A stretch of 64,000 nt of DNA from positions 278,975,482 through 279,039,481 of the forward strand of contig CM069432.1 in assembly GCA_035610365.1 (NCBI GenBank). The letters are read 5' to 3'. The DNA comes from Aquatica leii (Eukaryota > Arthropoda > Insecta > Coleoptera > Lampyridae). Position 1 is the stretch's first letter. Every line of letters begins with the position of its first letter. The notes below the pieces were generated by a model. The model was not told the DNA's origin. It made no database searches and was given only the letters and a program-made list of their open reading frames with translations. Shown here in pieces: positions 35,520 through 45,689 of this stretch. Both the position numbers and the translations under genes were made by a program.

Positions 35520-35905
35520 ATCATGAAAAATCGCTTAACAAGCGCGCTTTATTTTGATTACTTAGGAAATCAAATGAATGAAATTTTAGCAGATGTTTCA
35601 CTATACAATAGGCAAAACTGTCTAACTGAAAATTATCGAAACACGTGGGTAGGAAGAGGAGGCCCTGTAACTTGGCCAGCAAGTTTAACCGACATATACT
35701 CATTGGATTTTTACCTGTGAGGTTATTTAACAGATTTGACTTGCGCCATTAAAATCTAAACAAAGGAACATTTAGTACAAAGGATATTTGATGCTACTAC
35801 AAATTCAAAACATGGATTTACGGAATGTCTGTAATTCCTTAGTGCGACGTGCTTAATTATGTACTAAAGTTAAAGGTGGCTATATTGAACATGTTTTGTA
35901 AATGT
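35520..35905 (+). pseudogene. Mariner-type (DDE_3) transposase C-terminal fragment
   Basis: The plus frame reads NQMNEILADVSLYNR, then TWVGRGGPVTWPASLTDIYS and LDFYL-stop-GYL. This corresponds to the RWIGRxGPxxWPxRSPDLTPLDFFLWG block of insect mariner/IS630-type transposases and includes the third catalytic acidic position (D in LTD). Downstream in the same region TKEHLVQRIFDAT and SLVRRA, then GGYIEH, match the usual C terminus. N-terminal HTH and the first two catalytic blocks are absent; several stops. It is a degraded 3' fragment. Confidence 0.75.
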
Positions 35906-37369
35906 TTTTCGTTGTTGTAAATACTTACTCATATTGTTGTGTGTTAGGAATATAAAATTAAATGTTTGCGAAGTTTATACAATAGTAATTTACTTAACAA
36001 GCGTCGAAAGTAAAACATAGTATAACGAACGTTATTGCAAACCGATACTATACGATCAAGTGTTACATGTGAGTGAGTTATGCTATGCAAATTACCAGAA
36101 GTACTACATTTAATACTAAATCTGTCAAATTTGAGATTAACTTTAACATCGTTTTTTTTTTCAATTTAAATAGAATTTTAAGATTTTTTAAATGATTTTT
36201 CCACCTGTTCTAATATAATGATTGACTTTGAATACTTAGTTTTATGTGGATTTTTAATTTTTATTTTGCCACTCTAGAGCTTTTTTGTTCATTACGTACC
36301 CACACTAACGAATATTGACGTTTGCGATGTTGGCAGCACAAAAAAATTAACCTTTAAATATATCTGTTATCAACAAATGAGATATTCTGAGAAAACTACA
36401 AAATCCACAAATAAATTAAGATGGACAATTACTGAAAATAGTTTTTTCAACCTTGGTTCAAGTAAACGAGAAAAAATGTTTTAAATATAATTTTAAATTA
36501 TGTCTTTATCATATAGTTAAAAAGTATAGTGAAATGTTATAAACAATTATTAATAAACATTTCTCTGGTAATTTAAATGCAGGCGACTAGTATGATACGG
36601 CAATCCGGTCGGAAGTTTCGGTGTACTAGTCCCACATTAAATTAAAAAGGCGCCTAAACGGTTGGAAACTAGTAATGGAAGATACCGTTTAACTCTGTTC
36701 AATAGTAAAAGAGAAGAAATGACAAAACGCAGATTATAACAACAAATATATTAATTTTTAACAACAAACGAAAGAGACTTTAAAAAATAAACGAGGCAAA
36801 ACTACATATATAGTAAGAATTAAGAGTTCGTCGATAAATATCGCAGTTAATGCGTTGATACAAGCCCTGGAGGGTAAGTAACACTCCATACAGTTATCGT
36901 AGTACAATATAACAATACAAGTGAATATATAATCGAAGAATTAATTTTGATTAGATATAAAACTAGTGCAACCCAAAGCCAATTGCATTTAGCATAAGTT
37001 AAAACCGTAATTACACAAACAAACATTTGCGTTCATTGGTCGTAATAACATATGTATCTACATCGCACGTATTTTACGTTCGACAAATACACACGTTAAT
37101 AGTAAGTAAAGAAATGGTACTCACGAATATCCAGTCATGCTAATAGCTATCGGCATGCTTGAAATCGCTAAAAAGTCTAAAGAAAGATTTAGGTATAAAA
37201 TGATATCACAAGTAAGTTGCTTGTACAACAAATCGTCGTAACCGAATGCCTCAAGTTTCCGAGTGATTTTCACTATTCCTATCGCAGGTATGTTACCAAG
37301 TTTATTAAAATATCACACGAAGTACGACAACAACTTATCCTCAGGTTACATTTTGGTAATTAATTGACA
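35906..37369. other. AT-rich sequence without recognisable genes
   Basis: No gene. GACTAGTA at 36586 and TACTAGTC at about 36622 could pair as an 8-bp stem around a GC-richer loop. Its meaning is unknown. Confidence 0.3.
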
Positions 37370-38057
37370 CGTAACGAAACGGCAGAGGTGGCTGTAATTG
37401 TGTTTAAAATTATATATATAAATTTCTGTTAATTATGCGTGAGCTTTGGACTTTAGGCTGCGGACTACCCCTAACGCTTCATAACGCATTTTCACTTCCA
37501 TGACTTAGTCCTGGTAAAACTTTTTACCCGATACCTGTGTTTTCTTTGATTATTATTTTGCGACTTAATGCTTAGTATCTGACTAAGTCTTTCTTGAACT
37601 GATCCTGATACCGTAATTCCGCGCTTTCGAACCCTGTTACTTTCACGATTTTCGCATTTAAATTCCTCCGTTGTATATAAGAACTCCCTGTCACGTCGAA
37701 ACGGCCCCCCTCAGTGTCGACCACCAGTTTCCGCTTTATCTAGTGCTATTCGCAACGACCGAATTTCAGTCGGGTATAAAAATTAACAAATTGTTCGCGC
37801 CAGGTTGGCGTAGGATTTGTTGAACGTGAACTAAATCTATCCGTTATTTTCAAAGACACATTTTTAACTCTTAACGTAGTTGAGGTTGGATCATTAATCG
37901 ATCAGGCAAGCCAGGTTGGCTTAAGATCATTGAATCAGTTAGGCATCGTTACGCTGTGGTTTCGGACTGAAGTCTCTAAACTCAATACTTCCAGTCAATA
38001 ATTCATTTCCAGAACATTTACCTAAATTTAATTCACCGGCTTTAATTTGCCATTATA
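37370..38057 (+). mobile_element. LTR-like repeat B, uninterrupted copy of repeat A
   Basis: It starts GTAACGAAACGGCAGAGGTG and ends TTTGCCATTATA, matching 16038-16632 and 18093-18255 with only small indels. A TATATAAG box (about 37673) is followed by CCCCTCAGTGTCGACC, an initiator-like TCAGT about 38 bases on. At the position where A carries solo LTR X1, B reads CATTAATCGATCAGGC without interruption. It abuts the truncated end of the purine-rich LINE at 38.06 kb. Confidence 0.75.
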
Positions 38058-38099
38058 ATTAATCTGCAACACTTTGTATAGTATTAATAACCCGATAAC

Positions 38100-39297
38100 A
38101 GCACAGAAAGTCAATAACGTTTATTAACATTCCTTTGATCTGCTCCTCTTGTTTTTTTTGTTTTCTTCCTTCTTTCTCTCGCATGTTTTCTTGTATATTT
38201 TTACTGCTTTTTTGTATTATACTCTTCCTTTTCTCTTTTTTTTCCCACTGTCTTAATGCTTTCCTTGCATTTTTCTTTGCTTCCTTGTATTCTCTATCTC
38301 TCCATTTCTTCCATTCCGTTTTCTCCCCCTTCCACTTTCTAAATCTGACTCTTTCTGTTGCTTTCTCCATCATCTCTCTCATTTCTTCCACACTCTCTTG
38401 TAATCCCTTCCCTGCCCATACCGTTTTCCCTATTTTCTCTTTATATATTTTTATACCCTCTTCTGTCCACCTTTTTTTGTTATGTACTCCTCATCTTCTT
38501 GTCTCTCTTCTTTTTCTCTTCCTTCCATTGTCAATTCCAGTGGTTGGTGGTCTGACTCTACCCTTTCTCCAACCTTAAATGTCTTCACCTTTTCTCCAGC
38601 CTCTTTATTTCTCATTACAAAATCTATTATTGATTCTCCCCTTCCTCCTACGTACGTATATTCCCTCATACCTTCTTCTTCTCTGTTTCCATTCATTATT
38701 TTCCACCCTTCTTCCACATTTCCAGCAGTTCTTCTCCCTCTTTATTTATCACTTTATCCTTTGTTTGTCTTTTTTTCGTCCCTTTCTTTTCTTGTATTCC
38801 CCCCTCTTTCCCTATTCTTGCGTTGAAATCCCCTCCTACTATTATCAATCCCTCTTCCCTCTCTTCTATCATCTCTATGTTTTTTCTTGTCTTTTTCATT
38901 CCACTGCTATAAACCGTCACTATTTTATCCCCCCTGTATATTCATTTCTACAACTCCTCTTCTCTGTTGCACTTTCTCTCTCTTTTCTTGACTCAACCAT
39001 TTTTTTGCTTATTCCCGTTATTATACCCCCCTTTGCTCTCCCTTTACTCTTCTCTCTTTCTCCATATTGCACCACCCACTCAAATTCCTCCGGCAACTCT
39101 ATTTCCCACCAATCCCATTCTTTTTCTTCTATCCATGTCTCCTGTAATCCCACTACATCTTGCTCCTTGATGTACCTCCAAAAATCATGTTCCTTGTTCT
39201 TTATTCCCGCTACGTTCCAAAACAATACTCTCAGCTCACTCACCTCCCCCTGTGCTTCTTCCTTCCTTTCTTTTTTTCCTCCTTTTTTTTCGATCAC
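38100..39297 (-). pseudogene. LINE ORF2 endonuclease (APE type), no RT
   Basis: Three overlapping frames in order. 39297-38920 has LRVLFWNVAGIKNKEHDFWR and DVVGLQETWIEEKEW (APE N-terminal WNVxGI and LQETW with the metal-binding Glu). 38920-38696 has TVYSSGMKKT and IIVGGDFNARIGKEGG (GDFNARIG block). 38717-38451 has GESIIDFVMRN (xxIDFV) and RVESDHQPLELT (SDH catalytic block). All the usual APE catalytic motifs are visible, but two frameshifts separate them. A basic Lys/Arg-rich linker (38391-38059) follows and the RT is missing. This endonuclease nicks target DNA to prime reverse transcription. Confidence 0.85.
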
Positions 39298-39474
39298 TCA
39301 TTATTCATTTTCTTTGCCATTTCGTCAACGTTCTTTCCTTTATCGCCCTTTTGGTACCTATTGTCTCTCCCCTTTCTCTGCTCAGGCCCCTATCCCTTCG
39401 TTCCAAATGTATCTTCCTCCATCTATCTTCATTTTTCTGTATCCTACCTATACTATTTCTCTTCCGTTCTTTTT

Positions 39475-39912
39475 TCAACCGCTGTGTTCGTTATTTCTCT
39501 TTGTACCCTTCTTTCTTCCCATATCAAAACGTGACATATATATTCTTCTATTCCTTAATTTCTTTTTTTCCGCCATCACCTTCTGTATTTCCTCCCATCC
39601 TCCCATTTCCGCCAGAACCATCTCACTTTTCTTCTCTTTGTTTATTACCGTCACCTTTTTCACTTCTACTTTTACATTTAACTTTTCTTCCAGCATCAAT
39701 GCTAAATCTTTTTGTGGTTCTTTACTTGTCCATCCCCTTATCACAATATTATTTTTCCTTTTCCATCTTTCTTCATCTTCCGCTTTTTTCTCCAGTTTTT
39801 CTATTCTCTCCACCAGTTCCTCTTTTTCTTTCTTCCACTGCTTTTCCCTGTCTCCTATTTCTTTTTTCATTTTTTTAAATTCTTGCCTTATTCCTTGCAT
39901 ATTTGCTTTCAT
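39475..39912 (-). pseudogene. LINE ORF1-like protein (purine-rich LINE)
   Basis: 145 codons from ATG at 39912. Residues 1-50 are a charged coiled-coil (KKMKKEIGDREKQWKKEKEE, LVERIEKLEKKAEDEE). There follows WKRKNNIVIRGW and a segment KDLALMLEEKLNVKVEVKKV that resembles the RNA-recognition part of LINE ORF1 proteins (RxxNIVIxGl...). It would trimerise through the coiled coil and bind element RNA. Upstream sequence to about 40145 keeps the same composition and probably holds earlier ORF1 codons in other frames. It ends at 39475 after FDMGRKKGTKRNNEH; at 39297 the endonuclease frame begins. Confidence 0.75.
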
Positions 39913-40190
39913 CTATTTCATCATTAATTCTTTTAATTCCTCTATTTCTTTCCTTCCTCCTTCTGTTCTTGAGGTTTTTTTTTATTTCCTCCGTTTTTTT
40001 TAATGTCCGGTGATTTTATTGTTTTCTTTCCTCTTTCAAATATTTGGTGTCTTTCTTTTTCCTCTTCCCCTTTCTCTCTTTTATTCTTTTCTTTTTCCTT
40101 TTTTACTCCTCCTTACCTTCTTTTCTTACTTTTTCGTGTTTTAAAACGTCCCACTTGTGGCGATTTCGCTTTAATTTTGATTTAAATGTA

Positions 40191-40301
40191 ATAATTTCTG
40201 TTAGTGTTTAGCTAATATTTAGGTCTGAAAGTCTCAGTGCACTCGCACGTTAGATAATCGTGTATAATACGTCTCACAGTTGGAGGAAATATCGTTCTTT
40301 T
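40191..40301. other. Short spacer left of piggyBac-2
   Basis: About 110 bases between the LINE and piggyBac-2, without features. Confidence 0.3.
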
Positions 40302-43300
40302 TTAACCTTTATGGTGCCGTACGGAGTACCCGGGTACTATTTTGCCTTTACAGTCATATAACTATTTTTCTATTCAACCTTTTATTTTGAGCTTTCGTGA
40401 CATCTCCAACAAAATAGTTTTACTCACGAAAAACATAAGTTTAGGTAAAATAGTTTCAGCAAAGATTTTATTTTGACGATTTTATAAAGTGCACCTTCTG
40501 TCTCCCGTACGGAGCACCCCGGTATTCTTAGGTTTATATGAAAAGAAAACGATATCTGCAATAATAAATGCGTAATTGGATAGTATTTATTTGTATGTAG
40601 TAAGTATATAATTAGTAATAAACAGGTAATACAATAGTTTTATACTATATAGATAGTATTCAAAGGTAAAAATAATTAATTTTTAGATAAATACGCCGTA
40701 TCTTCATTCCACACAATTTCTGCATACAGTAGGAGTTGGATTGGTGTGTTTTTCGCACATTGGTTTCCTGCATTTACAGCATATTTTGTGTGTTCTCCTT
40801 TTCTTCTTTTCCTCCGCGGTGTTACACATGATGCAGTAACCAGTGAACTTCAGACGCCCGGTTTTGTCACGTTCTTGTACGGAGGTTGGTGCTGGTGGTG
40901 GATTATGTACGGTGGCTATTTTTACGCCAAGAATGTTTTCTATTGCGGTTTTCACGAAATAAAACCGCGTGATTAGCGGTTGCTTACTTCTTTCTATTAT
41001 GGAGGGCAGACAAAGATCTCTTCCTAGATTTTTTAGAAATATTCTTCGACGATAAGTTTTACAGCCAATTTCCGGATTGTTTTCAATATATATGATGTGT
41101 GCTGCCAAACAAGCAATATCCAAAATGTTGTAGAAAAAAGCTAGGGGCCAGCGATTTGTTCTTCTCTTAGTCGTGTACTTCATTACCATTTGATCCATTT
41201 GATCAACTCCGGCTTTGGTAGAATTATAGTACGTAATTATTTCAGGTTTCTTAGCTGTAGTGGTGTCATTAATTTCTGGAGTTGTGTGCATACTCGAAAG
41301 CAACACAACAGCTTTGCCCTTCTTAGGTACATAGGAACATAAAGTTCGTTCATCACGAAAAGCAAAAAGGCTCGATGCTAATTCCCTGTTGTTTGAAGGA
41401 AGAAATTCTTTTGGGATGTAGGGTTTGTTTTTCCTCAAAGTTCCCACTAAAATGAGGCACTTTAGCAAGGGGAGTGAGGTAAAAAAATTGTCGATAGTAA
41501 TGTTTCTTCCAGAGCCTTTGTAATACTGACATAGATTCATTACTACTTTCTCTCCAACATTGACTAGGCGTGCTTCTCCTTGATCTTTACCTGTAAAGAC
41601 ACGCTTTCGTTAGGTATTGAAATGGAACGAGCAACATTTTGTGTATTACCTGTATAAATTATTCCCTGTAATGGGTAACCCGTTTTGGAATTAGCTACCC
41701 AAAAAACTTTAACACTGTACTTTGCTGGTTTTGATGGGATGTATTGAGTAAATTTCGTTCTACCCCTGTACGGAAAAAGCTGTTCAACAATGGTTAGATT
41801 TTTGTATGGCTTAAAGTGACGACGTAAGTTATGATTTAGCATTGTCCATAAGTCTCCTATTAAAGCTGTCTTGTCCCTTGCTTGTCGCTCCGACCGTGTA
41901 TGCAAGTTATCAAAGCGGATATATTTCTGTAGGTCTTGGAATCTTGCCCAGCTAAAACTTGCTCTGTAGATCGGTATCGCATCGTTTTTCCATAATTCGT
42001 TTACGTGTTCCGAGTTAGAATGGTGAACACCCGCGTTAACCAATATTCCCAGAAAGGGGTTAAATTCATCAAGGGTGACAGCTTTCCACTGTTTTTGTCT
42101 ATTGGGATGGGCTGCATTATGTTAATTGATGCACTGATTTGCTTTTCAATTTGTTTCCCTGATTATAGTCAACTTCATTTCATTCGTAAATATCAAATTC
42201 AAGGTATCTACACGTGTCCATAAGTTGCTACTTCGCTGTGGTCCGCCTAAGAATGCATTATGTATAATAGTAATTTGTACGATGAAATGAAATAAGTGTG
42301 TTGTTTTTACCTGATTCACGTATGATATTGTATGAACGTGTTTGTGATGTTGCTAAATGGGACTTATTCCAAATTGTTTGATCGCGGCAGGTAAATTTTC
42401 CAGGAGTTTCACATTCTGTGGAAATATGGGAGTCATCTTGATGATCATCAGCCACACTTATTTCGTCATCGCACTCTGATGCAACTTCAATAGCATCTGC
42501 CATTCGATCAATTTCAGCTACATCTTCCACATCGAAGTCCTCGGCGTTTGGTGGTAGCCATTCAGCATCGGTCTCGTTGCCATCATCATCTGCAAAAGGA
42601 TCTGGCTCTTCGTCGGAATGGTCTTCGTATAGTTGCTCTTTGGTCAAACTACAATAATTGACAAACACATATAAAATAAATATGTGCATATTAGATGACT
42701 TCAGTACATAACACGTACGTAGGCGAACATAAACTTACCGATCTAATCGAATATTTCCCTTGGAGTCCAAAGGTACTGAGTCCTTGACAGACCTGCGACG
42801 TATAGAGAAAACACAAAAAAACGCTAATATGGTTATATGGTACACAGCGCATATAATAAATAAAATAATTACATACTAAACTTACCGTCGTGATTGTACA
42901 ACTGAAGTACTAAAGCCACTGAATCTAGCCACCGGTTCGTTTGGATTCGTTTTCATTTTTGTTACACACACAGTTATAAGTTTATATAATTATAATGTAT
43001 AATATAATAAATTTATGTAATAATAAACAAATAAAAATTAACAGCACACGGACACACAAACAAATCGACTGCACTCTAGCTCATCAATAATGCAACTGAC
43101 GCCCTACTCTGTGCCTTTCAAGATTTCATCATCCTGACTCATGAAATTTGAGAACAAAACATAAACAGCCAATAAAAATGAACTATGGCGCGCGGAAACA
43201 AATGTCTACAGTGATAATGCAGTCAAGTTATGCACCATATAGAGGTAGTACCCAGGTACTCCGTGTGGGAGATAGAAGGTGTACATTTTTATAGTATCAT

Positions 43301-43309
43301 AAGGGTTAA
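40302..43309. mobile_element. piggyBac-2, complete 3.0-kb element with TTAA duplication
   Basis: The element spans 40306-43305 (3,000 bp) between TTAA at 40302-40305 and 43306-43309. Left end CCTTTATGGTGCCGTACGGA; right end read inward CCCTTATGATACTATAAAAA. So the strict terminal repeat is short, CCYTTATG. Subterminally, ACGGAGTACCCGGGTACT at about 40320 is mirrored by ACGGAGTACCTGGGTACT read inward at about 43262. These blocks are themselves near-palindromic. The transposase is on the minus strand. Only a few lesions are present, so this is one of the youngest elements here. Confidence 0.95.
40704..42956 (-). pseudogene. piggyBac transposase (piggyBac-2), four exons, nearly intact
   Basis: Inferred exons: 42956-42886, 42792-42739, 42648-42311 and 42246-40704. 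Each junction has GT/AG ends (donors GTAAG, GTAAG, GTAAA; acceptors CAG, TAG, TAG) and the phases fit. The protein starts MKTNPNEPVARFSGF. Exon 3 is the acidic leader (DHSDEEPDPFADDDGNETDA). The DDE core starts with exon 4 and has two stops at about 42150 and 42120. Where family members have Asp in the first catalytic motif, the text is LTIVEQLFPYRGRTKF, with Val. The second Asp is in NITIDNFFTSLPL, the third and fourth in STKAGVDQMDQM. A frameshift lies near 41555. The C-terminal finger has CxxC...CCKCRKPMCEKH...CRNC. Probably inactive through the stops and the lost Asp. Confidence 0.9.
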
Positions 43310-45590
43310 ATAATTCCATACGTGAAGAAAACAAACAAATGACAGCCGACATCCTGAATGAAAGTAAAAGTGCGCGTTCTGGGACAAAACTTATACAGTA
43401 CGCAATCTATATTCGAATAACAATTTATACGCTTTCCAATAATCATTAATAGACCACGCTACTGTACTTCCCCACCATGTGATTTTCAACTCGTATCTTA
43501 CAACAGCCCACTTGATGTACTGCGCATATAAAGTTTTTGCTGCAAAGAACTGAACAAGCTCTACCTTATCTTAGTAACAAATTTAATTTACTTTGGTGTT
43601 CATTATGATGTGATAAAAACCTTAATCGTTTGTTTATTATCACATGTTAATATATTTTAGTATTGTTTATTCGATTTTGGCAATATAAACAAAAACTAAA
43701 AAGATAAATTAAACTAGTAGGTCTGTTAATAATTAAATTTCGTAATTATGATCTCTATTCGTAATTGTATTTTATTTGAATAATCCAATTTTAATCACAT
43801 ATTTTATTTTTAACAGAAAATCAATTATTAACAAATAAATTATTTTTAGAAAGTGCGCAATGTATTTTGACAGATTAAAAAAAAACGTAAATTTTTAAAT
43901 AAAAATGAAAAATTGCCGTAAGGTAACGAGTCTGTAATAAAAAGTGCGTAACTTACTAATTGAGACGATTTTTGAGCTTAACAATTTAAAAAAGAACAGC
44001 GACAAATGAGTAATAATAAATTACGTTTCTTATTCTATATTACCATACCTTTTATGTTCATTTTTCAAATAATTTTTCATTAAAAAGTATTACAGTTTTT
44101 TTTTAATCATAAAAACTTTTATGGAACATTTTTAATTAACTGTTATATAAATAAAGACCTTCTCTTTGGCGTAAAATAAAAATTGCACTTACGCTATTTT
44201 TAGTCATTGCGTCAATGAATTACAAATTAAAGCACCTGTAAAATAAATAAAAGGTGTTTAACTACAACAACCTCAACGTTGTAAAGTCATTATAATTCCA
44301 AGTAGAAACCGGTAGTTACACGGAAAAGTCTATTAAAACTTTCGCTTCTGCAATTTCATAACTGTTTTGTGCGTTGAAAAAAATTGTAGCAATTTAATTG
44401 TCTTCAACGTTCAGTTTTCTTTATTTATTTAAAATTAAAAAAGTAAACCTTAAAGATTAAAGCGTTTTTTAAATTTTCAGACTCAATGTTATTAGCAGTC
44501 AGCTTTTTCAGTGGATAAAATTAACTATTTACTTTAACCAACGCTTTCTTATCCTTTAGTATTAGAAAGATTACTTTTAAAGCTTCGTTGTAAAGTAAAC
44601 TACTAAGATTAAAATCTTAAATAATTAAAGCAAACTAATTTATGCGAATAAAAACATAGTTTTAATTGTATGCCTTTACAAATATAACAACAATATAACA
44701 TTTAGAAAATTAAAACAATGTTTTATAAACGTTTCAATTTCAGAAAAAAATTAATATACAAATAAAGTTACATTAAAAAATGTTTGTGTACTCTACTGAC
44801 GTAGAAAAAATCAAAAATAGAATACAAAAGCTTATATTATAACAAAAAAAAGTCATTAAGTACTCGTTTGACTTTCGTAGTGTGAAGACGTGAGTTAATC
44901 ATCCTAGTGCGTCGGGCAAGCAGATGGAACTAAATCGTTTTTTGATTAGCAGTTTGTAACGCTTACTCCGGACGGACGTCTTAACTGAAATAGAAAGCTA
45001 AGGGACGGTACCGTTTTCGGGCGCCAGATTTGTTCGAGGAATTTGCTCTCCTATTAGACGGTGTTGTCTGGGTAACTGACCTAAAGGCACGGTTGGCCAG
45101 GACTTCGAACGGTCCTAAAAGCTTAGCTAAGCGACGAAAATAAAAGACAGCAGTAAATAAAACAACTTTATTTTAATCCTTAAAACGGAAACGAAAGAAA
45201 ATAATGACTTTTGAGCGTGCTTTCTGTAAACGGCAACGTAGTGACCAAGCAAGCATGCAATAACGGTAGTAACTTCCGCAAAGTCAGTAGAAGGGATTAC
45301 TGCGAGTTCGGATAATCGATATAGAGACGGGCCTTAGAGTGGAGCAAGTACATGTGCAAAAATCTCTCAACACGTTACTTGAACCTGTTGTTGACGGCGT
45401 ATTGCTCAGGTCAAAACCCGACAAAACGAATACGACGCCCGGTAAGGAGGGTTAGAGAAAGGCAGACGGAAGTTCTGTTATAATACTTTAAACGACTTAC
45501 CTTGTTGGTTCAGCTGGCTGTTCTCGGTCCCCGGGCTCCTCTTCGGATTGAGCTCTAACTGGAACTGGCGTTTTCAATTCAGTTCAATTT
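43310..45590. other. AT-rich stretch with an LTR-like right part
   Basis: 43366-43405 holds the inverted counterpart of the block at 25541-25575. From 43420 to about 44880 nothing is recognisable. The stretch 44900-45590 is GC-richer and, on the minus strand, has AATAAAGTTGTTTTATTTAC and, further on, AACAAATCTGGCGCCCGAAA, a layout like the 3' end of an LTR followed by a primer binding site. The upstream end of such an LTR could not be placed. Confidence 0.35.
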
Positions 45591-45689
45591 CATACATGTT
45601 TATTTGCTACTTCAATTATAAAATTTTTATAGCTTAATCATAAGTGATAATATAATTTGCTTAAATAGCCCCGTTGGATCGGTTTTCCA

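Larger units (their letters stand above)
38059..40190 (-). mobile_element. Purine-rich LINE, RT part missing (3'-truncated)
   Basis: Minus-strand non-LTR element with ORF1 followed by an ORF2 endonuclease. The sequence stops at about 38059-38100, before any reverse transcriptase. Truncation at the 3' side is opposite to the usual 5' truncation of LINEs, so a later deletion or rearrangement next to repeat B is likely. The extreme purine bias of the sense strand makes long meaningless frames on the plus strand. Confidence 0.85.

Noticed and set aside
35167-35526. 119-codon plus-strand frame
   Set aside because: No recognisable domain, irregular composition, and it runs into the mariner fragment in another frame. 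Probably chance.
36586-36630. GACTAGTA/TACTAGTC stem as a terminator or regulatory hairpin
   Set aside because: A single 8-bp palindrome pair in a eukaryotic intergenic stretch is expected by chance, and nothing around it gives a role.
38579-40003. 474-codon plus-strand open frame, Phe/Ser/Leu-rich
   Set aside because: It lies opposite a purine-rich LINE whose minus strand shows clear ORF1 and APE endonuclease motifs. The composition is that of a complementary strand and no membrane protein family is recognisable.
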